The notes beneath the pieces are model-generated. The model saw nothing but the letters and a program-made list of their open reading frames with translations, had not been told where the DNA came from and made no database searches. Source: DYJE01 sp041660385 (GTDB taxonomy: Bacteria > Desulfobacterota > Desulfobacteria > Desulfobacterales > Desulfolunaceae). Taken from it: 64,000 nucleotides of DNA. Below, one piece after another: positions 26,308 through 34,384 of this stretch (the first letter of the stretch is position 1; the number at the start of each line of letters is the position of its first letter). The translations under genes and the position numbers were made by a program. The DNA lies in the NCBI GenBank assembly GCA_041660385.1, contig JBAZWJ010000005.1:1-64000 (forward strand), in the 5' to 3' direction.

Positions 26308-27702
26308 GTGGCAAGCGATGTTAGAAAAAAATTAAAAGTCAATATTCCAGCTCAGACTGATGCGATTCTTGAGAGTATTTCAGATGGTGTTTTTACAGTG
26401 GATCTGGACTGGTGCGTTACGTCGTTTAACAGGGCTGCGGAGCTGATCACAGGTGTTTCAAGGGATGAGGCCATCGGTCGAAGGTGCTCGGACGTGTTTC
26501 GGTCAAATATGTGCGGGGAAGATTGTGCATTGCAACAGACACTAAAAACAGGCAAGCCCGTCATCGGAAAATCAGGTTATATCATTGACGCGGACGGCAA
26601 CCGAATTCCCATAAGCATTTCAACAGCCATGCTCAAAGACTCCCAGGGACGTGTGATCGGTGGGGCTGAAACATTTCGGGATCTGTCGGAGGTTGAGGAT
26701 CTGCGCAGGGAGCTTGAAGGAAAACGTAAGCTGGGTGATATGACCAGCCGAAGCCCTTTGATGCAGAGGATTTTCGAGGTTCTGCCCGCCATTGCGGCAA
26801 GCCCCAGCACCGTTCTTGTACTTGGCGAAACAGGGACGGGCAAGGAGGTGATGGCCAAATCCATTCATGCCCTGAGCCAGAGAAACAAAGGGCCTTTTGT
26901 GGTGGTGAACTGCGGGGCTCTGCCTGATGCTCTGCTGGAATCAGAGCTTTTCGGGTACAAAAAAGGGGCGTTCACCGGGGCGACCCAGGACAAGCCCGGC
27001 CGTTTTGCTCTTGCAAAAGGCGGGACTCTTTTTCTTGATGAAATCGGTGATGTAAGTCCGGCTCTCCAGGTCCGGCTGCTCCGAGTGCTTCAGGAGCGGA
27101 TCTATGACCCCCTTGGCTCCATCCGTTCTGAAAAAGCCGACGTGAGGGTGATTGTTGCGACAAACAGGGATCTTGCCGAACGGGTCCGGTCCGGTGATTT
27201 TCGTGAAGACCTGTATTACCGGGTGAATGTGGTGCGTATCGAGCTTCCCCCTTTACGGCGTCGCAAAGAGGATATCCCCCTTCTGGCCGAGCGGTTTGTT
27301 CACAGATTCAACCGTCTCCAGGGTAAACATGTTCAGGGCCTGGATGTTAAAGCCCTTGGAATCCTGATGGCCCACGACTGGCCGGGCAATATCAGGGAGC
27401 TTGAAAACATCATTGAGAGAGCTTTTATTCTTTGTGGCAACGAACAGATCCGTGTGGAGCACCTTCCGGGAGAGCTGACCCTTTCCAAAACCATGTCCGG
27501 TTTTTCAAGCACGGTGGACAGCATACACGATATCCTTGATGTTCAGGTGATACAATCGGCTCTTGAACGTAACGGATTTAACCGGCTTGCCGCTGCACGG
27601 GAAATGGGTATTCACAAAACCACGCTTTTTCGAAAGATCAAGAAACTGGGCCTATCCTTTGAAGGAAAAGACGGACGTTCGGATCGAAAAAAGAAAGAGT
27701 AG
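26308..27702 (+). CDS. PAS-domain sigma-54 activator (enhancer-binding protein)
   Basis: A protein of 464 residues with a GTG start; no in-frame ATG is better placed. Residues 15-125 form a PAS domain (DAILESISDGVFTVD ... CVTSFNRAAELITG) with cysteines in SNMCGEDCALQQ. Residues 145-380 are the AAA+ sigma-54 interaction domain: GETGTGKE, the sigma-54 contact loop GAFTGA, GGTLFLDEIGD and an arginine finger region. The C-terminus is a Fis-type helix-turn-helix (AAAREMGIHKTTLFRKIKKLG). A sigma-54 promoter lies 130 bp downstream before the NifX-like gene, its likely target. It is a close architectural match to the regulator at 29690-31138. Confidence 0.93.
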   Translation: MASDVRKKLKVNIPAQTDAILESISDGVFTVDLDWCVTSFNRAAELITGVSRDEAIGRRCSDVFRSNMCGEDCALQQTLKTGKPVIGKSGYIIDADGNRIPISISTAMLKDSQGRVIGGAETFRDLSEVEDLRRELEGKRKLGDMTSRSPLMQRIFEVLPAIAASPSTVLVLGETGTGKEVMAKSIHALSQRNKGPFVVVNCGALPDALLESELFGYKKGAFTGATQDKPGRFALAKGGTLFLDEIGDVSPALQVRLLRVLQERIYDPLGSIRSEKADVRVIVATNRDLAERVRSGDFREDLYYRVNVVRIELPPLRRRKEDIPLLAERFVHRFNRLQGKHVQGLDVKALGILMAHDWPGNIRELENIIERAFILCGNEQIRVEHLPGELTLSKTMSGFSSTVDSIHDILDVQVIQSALERNGFNRLAAAREMGIHKTTLFRKIKKLGLSFEGKDGRSDRKKKE

Positions 27703-27832
27703 CACTATTGCATCTGTTGTTTGGGGCAAATAGTTGCGCTGATGCAACCTTTAATTCGTCAATCTTCTCATCAATCAAAATAATCCATATTAAATACAGA
27801 TCATTATAATCATATTTGCCAATGTTTCATGT

Positions 27833-27849
27833 TTGGCCCTTCTATTGCT
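27833..27849 (+). promoter_or_regulatory. Sigma-54 (-24/-12) promoter of the NifX-like operon
   Basis: TTGGCCCTTCTATTGCT fits TTGGCAC-N5-TTGCT with GG and GC at exact spacing and one deviation in the -24 box. It ends 35 bp before the ATG at 27885, leaving a leader of about 24 nt. A short dyad (GTTGC-N6-GCAAC, 27733-27748) about 90 bp upstream could be the activator site. Confidence 0.75.
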
Positions 27850-27884
27850 GTATTCAATCATTGAACACATGGAAGGAAGAAACG

Positions 27885-28322
27885 ATGAAAACCGCATTTG
27901 CAACCTGGAATGATCGAATCGCGCCAGTCTTTGACACAGCTCAAACGATTCACGTTGTGGAATTTCAGGGTGTCGACATCACAGACGAAAAAAATGAAGC
28001 CATAGGGTCTGAGCTACCTGTGCAAAAGGTGCTGAGGCTTGTGGAACTTGATATCGGAGTTCTGGTCTGCGGGGCTGTTTCAAGGCCAGTGTATGATGTG
28101 CTCATTGCTTACGGAATCCATGTGATCCCTTTTGTTGCCGGTGGTCTTCCCGAGATCATTGATGCATATCTGGGTGGCATTATAGAAAAAGACAGGTTTG
28201 CCATGCCCGGATGCCGAAAACAGAGACGGCATCGCGCAAGGGGAATGAACAATTTTAGCCAGAAGGAGGAAAGACAATGCCAAGAGGAAATGGAACGGGA
28301 CCCATGGGAATGGGATCGATGA
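27885..28322 (+). CDS. NifX/NafY-family (dinitrogenase iron-molybdenum cofactor-type) protein
   Basis: A protein of 145 residues from the ATG at 27885 with GGAAGGAAG upstream. It has the family pattern MKTAFATWNDRIAPVFDTA at the N-terminus and GVLVCGAVSRPVYDVLIAYGIHVIPF in the middle. A basic C-terminal tail has a CRKQRRHRARG stretch. These small proteins bind iron-sulfur or iron-molybdenum clusters in nitrogen fixers, but in sulfate reducers they form small operons of unknown purpose with DUF5320 proteins. Its 3' end overlaps the next gene by 46 bp in another frame. Confidence 0.88.
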   Translation: MKTAFATWNDRIAPVFDTAQTIHVVEFQGVDITDEKNEAIGSELPVQKVLRLVELDIGVLVCGAVSRPVYDVLIAYGIHVIPFVAGGLPEIIDAYLGGIIEKDRFAMPGCRKQRRHRARGMNNFSQKEERQCQEEMERDPWEWDR

Positions 28323-28639
28323 CAGGAAGAGGACAGGGTTATTGCGCTGGTAGTAACACACCTGGAGCTGCCAATGGCGGCGGCTGGACTGGCGCAGGCG
28401 CAGGGCGCGGTACTGGAATGGGTTTTGCCAGGGGATGCCGGGGTGCCGGAGGCGGAGGCCGGGGAATGGGCCGTGGTGCAAGGAATATGACCTTTGGTGC
28501 AGGCAGAGCCTCTGGCTCATTCATTAATTCTGATTCTGAATGGGAGAAGAGAGTGCTTTCAGATAAGGCTGACGCATTGCAGCGTGAACTGGAAGGCGTG
28601 AGAAACAGATTGAATGATATGGACGCAAAGAAAGAGTAA
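28277..28639 (+). CDS. DUF5320-type Gly/Met-rich protein
   Basis: A protein of 120 residues beginning MPRGNGTGPMGMGSMTGRGQG, the signature start of DUF5320 proteins. Next comes a glycine/arginine-rich section with two or three cysteines (GYCAG, GCRGAG) and a C-terminal coiled coil (DALQRELEGVRNRLNDMDAK). AGGAGGAAAGACA precedes the ATG inside the end of the preceding gene. Function unknown; it recurs with NifX-like and MRP/ParA-type ATPase genes in anaerobes. Confidence 0.85.
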   Translation: MPRGNGTGPMGMGSMTGRGQGYCAGSNTPGAANGGGWTGAGAGRGTGMGFARGCRGAGGGGRGMGRGARNMTFGAGRASGSFINSDSEWEKRVLSDKADALQRELEGVRNRLNDMDAKKE

Positions 28640-28675
28640 TGTTTTGACCTCCGGTGAAAAAGGAGTGGTTGTCAG

Positions 28676-29515
28676 ATGAGTTTAGATCAGGTGCGTGTGA
28701 CCCTTGTGGTGGATAATCAGGCAGAGGGAGATCTTATCCCTGAACATGGTCTGTCGATGTGGATAGAAACGGACGGGAAACGGATTCTTTTCGATACAGG
28801 GCAGGGCACTGTTTTTGACAATAACACCCGAGTCCTTGGGATTGATGTGGAAAACACCGATGCCCTGGTGATCAGCCATGGCCATTATGACCACACCGGC
28901 GGGATTGATCAGGTTCTCCAAAGATCTCCGGCAGCGATGGAGGTTTATTGCCATTCGGAAGTGGTCAAACCCCGTTATTCCATCAGGAATGGCGAGGCTT
29001 TTCCCATCCAGATGCCCCGGCCATGTATGGTGGCTCTGGATAAGTTGTCTCGCCAGTTTCTTCACTGGGCTCCTCAACCGATGATGCTGTCTGAAACCAT
29101 TGGAATCACCGGACCTATTCCAAGGATTACGGATTATGAAGATGTGGGAGGCCCTTTTTTTCTCGATCAGGAAGGGGTTCGTTCCGATCCGGTCAATGAC
29201 GATATGGCCTTGTGGATACAAACGAAAAAGGGCGTCATTGTCTGTGTGGGATGCTGCCATTCTGGGATCGTAAACACCCTGGAATATGTTAAATATCTCA
29301 GCGGTGATTCTCGGATCAGGGCCGTTATCGGAGGTTTTCACTTGGTGAACGCCAATGCTGAACGAATGGAAAAAACCATATCAGCCCTGAAAGAGATGAA
29401 ACCGGACGTGCTCGTACCTTGTCACTGCACAGGTGATGATGCGTTCGATGACATTCAGAGAGGGCTTGGAGACAAAGTGGTCAAGGGGCGTGCGGGAAAA
29501 TTTTTTTTATTCTGA
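28676..29515 (+). CDS. MBL-fold metallo-hydrolase
   Basis: A protein of 279 residues. It has the metallo-beta-lactamase metal motif ISHGHYDHTGG near residue 65, then GCCHSGIVNT, GGFHLVNA and VPCHCTG. The set matches the branch annotated as related to 7,8-dihydropterin-6-yl-methyl-4-(beta-D-ribofuranosyl)aminobenzene-5'-phosphate synthase. The true substrate is unknown. It lies 36 bp after the DUF5320 gene and is probably in the same sigma-54-driven operon. The unusual cysteines CVGCCHSG may modify metal binding. Confidence 0.88.
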   Translation: MSLDQVRVTLVVDNQAEGDLIPEHGLSMWIETDGKRILFDTGQGTVFDNNTRVLGIDVENTDALVISHGHYDHTGGIDQVLQRSPAAMEVYCHSEVVKPRYSIRNGEAFPIQMPRPCMVALDKLSRQFLHWAPQPMMLSETIGITGPIPRITDYEDVGGPFFLDQEGVRSDPVNDDMALWIQTKKGVIVCVGCCHSGIVNTLEYVKYLSGDSRIRAVIGGFHLVNANAERMEKTISALKEMKPDVLVPCHCTGDDAFDDIQRGLGDKVVKGRAGKFFLF

Positions 29516-29559
29516 TTTGTTTTCAAGATGCATTCATAGCGCAAATATTCCTTACGTAT

Positions 29560-29609
29560 GTAGGGTGGGCTTTCGCCCACCATATGTGGTGGGCGAAAGC
29601 CCACCCTAC
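29560..29609. repeat. 50-bp near-perfect palindrome (GTAGGGTGGGC type)
   Basis: Two 25-bp halves (29560-29584 and 29585-29609) are inverted copies with one mismatch. Each half also contains GTGGGC...GCCCAC. The T6 run at 29614-29619 means it may act as terminator of the MBL-fold gene. Confidence 0.9.
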
Positions 29610-29665
29610 GGCATTTTTTCATGCGTTCTGCATGATAATGTTTCGGATTCTGGGGGGGGGCTTTT

Positions 29666-29693
29666 GTAGGGGCACGGCGCGCCGTGCCTCTAC
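29666..29693. repeat. 28-bp palindrome (GTAGGGGCACGGCG type)
   Basis: GTAGGGGCACGGCG and CGCCGTGCCTCTAC form a 14-bp inverted repeat with one mismatch and no loop. It overlaps the last four bases of the minus-strand regulator gene. It belongs to the same broad family of GTAGGG...CTAC palindromes. Confidence 0.85.
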
Positions 29694-31138
29694 GGCGAGA
29701 CGGCAGAAGCTGTAAGAGAATCACTTCCGTTTGGTTGATCCATGGGAATATCCCATTTTTTCATATATTTCCAGATGGATGCCCGACTCAAACCCAGCCT
29801 CCGAGCTGCTTCGGCCTTGTTCCAGTCGCTGACCGCAAGCACATCCCTAAGTCGCTCACGGGTGAGTTTCCCTTTGTCCTTGGAAACCGTGGACGATTCA
29901 ATCTCGCTTTGCTGAGCATTTTGCTCTTTATTGTGGCCATCTTCTCTGATTTCCACCGGCAGGTCGATCAGCTCGATATGGTCACCTGCGCACAGCACAA
30001 AGGCGTGTTCAATGGCGTTTTCAAGTTCTCTTACATTTCCGGGCCAGTTGTAATCCAGAAGCGCCCTCATGGCCGAAGGACTCAGCCCGGCGACATCCTT
30101 CCCTGTTTTTATATTCTGGATATCCATAAAATGACGAACCAGCAAAGGGATGTCGTTTTTTCTCTCCCGCAAGGGTGGAATGTGGATGGGAAACACCTTG
30201 AGTCTGTAATAGAGGTCTTCACGGAACTGACCTTCCTTGACCAGTGTGAACAGGTCCTTGTTCGTGGCGGCGATGATGCGGATATCCACCTTTCTTTTTT
30301 TCGAATCGCCCACCCGTTCCACTTCACGCTCCTGGAGAACGCGCAGAAGTTTCACTTGAATAAACGGACTGACCTCACCGATTTCATCAAGAAAGAGGGT
30401 GCCGCCTTCCGCCTCTTCAAACCGGCCAAGTCGATCACGAATTGCTCCGGTAAACGAACCTTTCACATGACCGAACAACTCACTTTCCAGAAGGGATTCT
30501 GAAAGGGCACTGCAATTCACCGTGATAAAAGATCCCTCTCTTCTCCTGCTGTTAAAATGAATGGCTCCGGCCACCCGTTCTTTTCCCGTACCGCTTTCGC
30601 CTTGCAGAAGGGTGGTCACATCGCTTCCCGCAGCGGCTTCGATGGCAACAAACATTTTCATCATGGCATCACCTGCCCCGATGATGGTATCGAACCGGTT
30701 GACATCACCGAGCTTCCGGTGTAGCTCCTCTGCTTCATGCCGGGCCTTGTAAAGCTCGCTCATATCCGTCACCGTCTCAACCACTCCGATAACGGCGTTA
30801 TGGCTGTCGGTAAATACTCTGGCGCTTTTCACAACGGGAATATCGATGCCGCTTTTATGTTTAAGGAAACACTCTTTGCCGTCCAGAATGCCCTTGTTGA
30901 AGATGTTGCACTCTTTTACCCCAGTGGGGCAGGTTTTTCCAAAACACCTGTCAAACCCGATGATACGGCAGCTTTTCCCGATGGTTTCATCCGCATGATA
31001 CCCTGTGATCCGTTCCATGGATTTGTTCCAGGATGTGATGTTTCCCTTCTTGTCCACGGTAAACACACCGTCTGCCATGGAATCCAGCAGCAGATGGGAA
31101 AAACGGGCATACTCGATATTCTGTTCCGTTGTTTTCAT
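29690..31138 (-). CDS. PAS-domain sigma-54 activator, second copy
   Basis: A protein of 482 residues from the ATG at 31138 (AAAAAGGAG 6 nt upstream). The PAS domain (residues 13-130) contains a cysteine-rich insert, CFGKTCPTGVKECNIF, possibly a redox or haem/metal sensor. The AAA+ domain has GESGTGKE, the loop GSFTGA and GGTLFLDEIGE. A C-terminal Fis-type HTH (AAARRLGLSRASIWKYMKKW) follows. It is divergent from the symporter/Usp gene. GTAGCGC and dyad elements around 31164-31223, and again at 37951-37986, suggest it drives the symporter and the cytochrome operon from TGGCAC-N5-TTGAT promoters. Confidence 0.93.
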   Translation of the reverse strand: MKTTEQNIEYARFSHLLLDSMADGVFTVDKKGNITSWNKSMERITGYHADETIGKSCRIIGFDRCFGKTCPTGVKECNIFNKGILDGKECFLKHKSGIDIPVVKSARVFTDSHNAVIGVVETVTDMSELYKARHEAEELHRKLGDVNRFDTIIGAGDAMMKMFVAIEAAAGSDVTTLLQGESGTGKERVAGAIHFNSRRREGSFITVNCSALSESLLESELFGHVKGSFTGAIRDRLGRFEEAEGGTLFLDEIGEVSPFIQVKLLRVLQEREVERVGDSKKRKVDIRIIAATNKDLFTLVKEGQFREDLYYRLKVFPIHIPPLRERKNDIPLLVRHFMDIQNIKTGKDVAGLSPSAMRALLDYNWPGNVRELENAIEHAFVLCAGDHIELIDLPVEIREDGHNKEQNAQQSEIESSTVSKDKGKLTRERLRDVLAVSDWNKAEAARRLGLSRASIWKYMKKWDIPMDQPNGSDSLTASAVSP

Positions 31139-31163
31139 AACGTGCTCCTTTTTAATCAGCATT

Positions 31164-31223
31164 GCGCCACCACTGCGCTGTGGTGGCGCCACTTTTCTGT
31201 AACCATCAACATATAGTAGCGCC
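31164..31223. promoter_or_regulatory. Dyad and GTAGCGC element between regulator and symporter: candidate enhancer
   Basis: GCGCCACCAC (31164-31173) and GTGGTGGCGC (31180-31189) form a perfect 10-bp dyad with a 6-nt centre, and GTAGCGCC follows at 31216-31223. The site is about 130-190 bp upstream of the symporter's sigma-54-like promoter, a normal enhancer distance, and just upstream of the activator gene. Related elements lie at 37951-37986. Confidence 0.6.
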
Positions 31224-31354
31224 ATATTTCATGTCAACACCCGTCTTTCATCCCTGTTATTCTGAGACTCCATTGGGGCTACTGTTCTGTTCTGCAAAGG
31301 ATTACAGCAAGATACATACCCAAGTTGTATCATTTCAATTCCAGCCCCCGTTGA

Positions 31355-31370
31355 TGGCACGCATCTTGAT
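31355..31370 (+). promoter_or_regulatory. Sigma-54-like promoter of the symporter/Usp gene
   Basis: TGGCACGCATCTTGAT has a perfect -24 box TGGCAC, N5 and TTGAT at -12, where TTGCT/A is consensus. The same variant, TGGCAC-N5-TTGAT, occurs on the minus strand at 37840-37825. The leader to the ATG at 31478 is about 96 nt. Confidence 0.6.
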
Positions 31371-31477
31371 AAACATAGTTACAACGAACACGGCAGGCCA
31401 TTGAATGCGGCAAACCGTATCAAGGCCTACCTGAACAGACGATCACCGATTAAACATAACTACAAAGGAACCCCGGC

Positions 31478-33010
31478 ATGTGGAATTTACTTGGTAAAAT
31501 AAACAAAAACCTGATCATCGCCATTCCTGTGATGATGGCAGCCGGATTTTTATACGGATTATTTTTTCCCACAGATTTCCTGAAAAATCTCATCGTCCCC
31601 CTGACCTTCCTCATGGTTTACCCCATGATGGTTACCCTTAAAATAAAGAAAGTTCTTGAGGGCGGCGATTTCAAAGCCCAGGTTGCGACCCAGGTCATTA
31701 ACTTTGCCATCGTGCCTTTTGCGGCATACGGCCTTTCGATGATCTTTTTCAAAGACAACTCCTATCTGGCACTGGGCCTTGTTCTCGCAGGTCTGGTTCC
31801 CACCAGTGGGATGACCATTTCCTGGACAGGTTTTGCAAAGGGCAATGTGGAAGCTGCTGTTAAAATGACGGTTGTGGGGCTTACCCTGGGTTCGCTGGCC
31901 ACACCTTTTTATCTCCGGTTTCTCATGGGAACGGCCATTGAAGTCCAGATCGGGCTTGTGATCAAGCAGATTCTTGTCATTGTTTTCATACCCATGATCG
32001 CCGGATACCTGACCCAGCAGGCCCTTGTGAAAAAATTCGGTCAGAAAGAGTTTCAGCAGATTCTGGCGCCACGGTTTCCCAGCGTTTCCACTCTGGGCGT
32101 GGTGGGAATCGTGTTCGTGGCCATTGCCCTGAAAGCAAAGAGCATTGCGGCGTCACCCCAGATGCTGCTGTATATCATGGCACCCCTTGTTCTGATTTAC
32201 CTGTTCAATTTTATTGTAAGCACCCTGGTGGGCAGAATATTTTTCAACCGGGAAGACGCCATCGCCCTTGTATACGGCTCTGTCATGCGGAACCTGTCCA
32301 TTGCCCTGGCTATCTCCATCAACGCTTTTGGCAAAGAAGGTTCAAGTGCGGCTCTTGTCATCGCTCTGGCGTATATCATCCAGGTTCAGTCCGCTGCCTG
32401 GTATGTGCGGTTCACCGATAAGATTTTTGGCGCAGCAAGTCGGGAAACGGGCAGTGAAATAAAGGGAACAGCGACAGACAAAGACAGTCTTGATTCAGGC
32501 AGAATATCCATGGTTCCTGAAATCAAAAAAATCCTGTACGCCACCGATCTTTCGGAATCGGCCAGATACGCTGTGAGGTATGCGTGCAGCATCGGCAACA
32601 GATATCAGTCCCTCGTCACCGTACTCCATGTGGTGCCCGATGTTCTTGAAGAATATTCCATGGGAGCAGGTATGGACCTTTTGGATCAGGCTTCCGGCAA
32701 AAAAAGGGATGACATGAACAAGGTCGCCGTGGACGCAGCCAGAGAGCAGATCAGACAACGCATCCAGCGCACATCGGTTCAGGTCGCCAAAGAAATTCCA
32801 TCGTGTCCCATATCAGAACAGAACATCCGTGTGGAAGTGGGCGATCCTGTCAAAACCATCACGTCCATCGCTGAAAATGAAAATTACGACATGGTCATCA
32901 TGGGAACCCACGGACACGGCAAGCTGAGTGAGGTGATGATCGGAAGTATATCCAGCGGTGTCATAAAACACTGTACAAAACCGGTTCTTGTGGTCCAACT
33001 GCCGTCTTAG
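31478..33010 (+). CDS. SBF/Acr3-like membrane symporter fused to a UspA domain
   Basis: A protein of 510 residues. Residues 1-325 are a polytopic membrane protein with nine to ten hydrophobic segments, including VPTSGMTISWTGFAKGN and NLSIALAISINAFG. These resemble the bile acid:sodium symporter/arsenite (Acr3) superfamily. After a polar linker, residues 347-510 are a universal stress protein domain with ILYATDLSESARYAV and the ATP-binding signature GTHGHGKLSEVMIGSIS. The fusion suggests an ion or oxyanion transporter gated by a cytoplasmic nucleotide-binding domain. It has its own sigma-54-like promoter. The substrate is unknown. Confidence 0.9.
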   Translation: MWNLLGKINKNLIIAIPVMMAAGFLYGLFFPTDFLKNLIVPLTFLMVYPMMVTLKIKKVLEGGDFKAQVATQVINFAIVPFAAYGLSMIFFKDNSYLALGLVLAGLVPTSGMTISWTGFAKGNVEAAVKMTVVGLTLGSLATPFYLRFLMGTAIEVQIGLVIKQILVIVFIPMIAGYLTQQALVKKFGQKEFQQILAPRFPSVSTLGVVGIVFVAIALKAKSIAASPQMLLYIMAPLVLIYLFNFIVSTLVGRIFFNREDAIALVYGSVMRNLSIALAISINAFGKEGSSAALVIALAYIIQVQSAAWYVRFTDKIFGAASRETGSEIKGTATDKDSLDSGRISMVPEIKKILYATDLSESARYAVRYACSIGNRYQSLVTVLHVVPDVLEEYSMGAGMDLLDQASGKKRDDMNKVAVDAAREQIRQRIQRTSVQVAKEIPSCPISEQNIRVEVGDPVKTITSIAENENYDMVIMGTHGHGKLSEVMIGSISSGVIKHCTKPVLVVQLPS

Positions 33011-33138
33011 AGTAAGGGTCTGATAATTAAAGAAAAACAATACGTATAAGGAGGTAAAAATCGATCATAACAAGAAACTTTCAACGCCGCAGATTGAAAA
33101 AAAGATAAACAACACACATAAACAATAAAACAGGAGAT

Positions 33139-33531
33139 TTGATTATGAAACACGTGACACTTGTTCTTTCACTCATGGTAATCATTGCAGCAAACGCTAA
33201 CGCAGCAGAAACGGTATTCGACGGAAAAATTCAAGGGGCCAGCTATGTTCTGAACCACACTGTTCAGGCCACAAGTGCCAATGATCCGAAGCTTGTCCTT
33301 GAGCCTGATTTTGTTCTTCAGGCAAAAGACGGCAACGTTTATTTTCTTCCCAATGTTCCGCGAAGCATGAAGACAAAAGCCATTAATAACGAAGTTAAAG
33401 TATATGGAACTGCAACAAAGCTGGGAACAGAGGGTAACACCATTTTTGTAAACCACATAGACGTGAAATATGGTGATAAGTTCGTTCCCCTGTGCAACTG
33501 GGAGGAAAAAACCAGAGACTATGAACATTAA
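33139..33531 (+). CDS. Small exported protein, unknown function
   Basis: A protein of 130 residues with a clear signal peptide (MKHVTLVLSLMVIIAANANA). The mature part, AETVFDGKIQGASYVLNHTVQ through VPLCNWEEKTRDYEH, has alternating beta-like segments and a single cysteine. A sequence of the same family lies at 34175-34384 on the minus strand, truncated. CAGGAG precedes the start. It may be a periplasmic partner of the nearby cytochrome complex; that is inference from position only. The family is not recognised. Confidence 0.8.
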   Translation: MIMKHVTLVLSLMVIIAANANAAETVFDGKIQGASYVLNHTVQATSANDPKLVLEPDFVLQAKDGNVYFLPNVPRSMKTKAINNEVKVYGTATKLGTEGNTIFVNHIDVKYGDKFVPLCNWEEKTRDYEH

Positions 33532-33746
33532 TCGCAAGGACACTATTTAATCATTACTTGGCATGTAATATGAATTATCATTCTGTGTTGTTTCGCCTGC
33601 TTAAACGTCCTGTTTCATTTTAAAAATAAGGGACGGGCTGGATGCTGTTCTGCTGATGCACTGCATAACACAGGAGAGATCCTGTTATATCCTGGCAAGG
33701 CGGTATGCTTGGCATTTGTTCTCCTTCAACCTCCCTCCTTGTCATT

Positions 33747-33783
33747 GCAGGTTGATCCTTGGGTCGCGCCTGGGTCAACCTGC
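33747..33783 (+). terminator. Hairpin with U-tract
   Basis: GCAGGTTGA (33747-33755) and TCAACCTGC (33775-33783) close a GC-rich loop, followed by TTTTCTT. It lies 216 bp after the small exported protein and 43 bp before the broken small gene. Confidence 0.65.
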
Positions 33784-33825
33784 TTTTCTTAAAGTTTTGA
33801 TTCAAACGTTCAAAAGGAAAAAATA

Positions 33826-34070
33826 ATGAGCAATCTATCCTTACGGTATCGGTTATATGGACTCCTACATGGAAGAAAAAACGGAAGAATTTTTAGAGTA
33901 CTGCGACTGGATGCGTATCCCCATGCAGGCCAGTCCCACGTCTCTGGAAAGACTGAAATTGCTTCTTGAAGAGCAGGCAAGCGCGTTTAACAACTGATTC
34001 GGAACCCAGTGCTGAGGCCATTGCCGTGGCAGCCGAACAGGCTTTGCAGAAACTGATAGCTCTTTCCTGA
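33826..34070 (+). pseudogene. Small helical protein gene with two apparent frameshifts
   Basis: AAAGG precedes an ATG at 33826 (MSN), but coherent sequence then moves to another frame (IYPYGIGYMDSYMEEKTEEF, on to LEEQASAFN). After about 33990 it moves to a third frame (TDSEPSAEAIAVAAEQALQK) ending at 34068-34070. Joined, this would be a protein of about 80 residues, mostly helical. A standard terminator follows at 34096. The two shifts in 245 bp mean decay or sequence errors. Function unknown. Confidence 0.5.
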
Positions 34071-34095
34071 ACCAGAATCATTGCGAATACAGGAA

Positions 34096-34132
34096 AAAAA
34101 TCCCCGATACCTTTTTTGTATCGGGGATTTTT
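34096..34132. terminator. Strong bidirectional terminator
   Basis: AAAAATCCCCGATAC (34096-34110) and GTATCGGGGATTTTT (34118-34132) are perfect 15-bp arms with a 7-nt loop. It separates the plus-strand small gene from the minus-strand cytochrome operon. Confidence 0.92.
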
Positions 34133-34174
34133 AAATAATCATACTGCTGCTGTTAAAAACATCAGGCTGCTTAT

Positions 34175-34384
34175 TCAATGCTCATTTTCTTTCACTTTCC
34201 CATAAACACGAACATCTTTGTTAACGGCTTTGGTTTTCATGCTTTTCGGAACATTAGTGAGAAAATAAACTTTATTGCCCTTGGCCTGGAGAACAAAGTC
34301 ATTCTCCATAACGATTTTGGGATCATCCGGGCTGGTGGGCTGAATCGTGTGGTTAAACACATAACTTGCCCCTTGAAAAGCCTC
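34175..34384 (-). pseudogene. Truncated paralogue of the small exported protein
   Basis: On the minus strand EAFQGASYVFNHTIQP and then DFVLQAKGNKVYFLTNVPKSMKTKAVN match the protein encoded at 33139-33531 over about 60 residues. The copy has no signal peptide and no start codon, and ends early at VYGKVKENEH. It follows the cytochrome's TAA (34387-34385) in the same frame with no gap. It therefore looks like a fragment fused to the end of the cytochrome gene by deletion. Confidence 0.7.

Noticed and set aside
33995..33997. The TGA in the small broken gene at 33826-34070 as another selenocysteine codon
   Set aside because: Reading through gives low-complexity sequence with further stops, while a +1 shift gives a coherent helical sequence; no hairpin like those after the two real Sec codons was seen.
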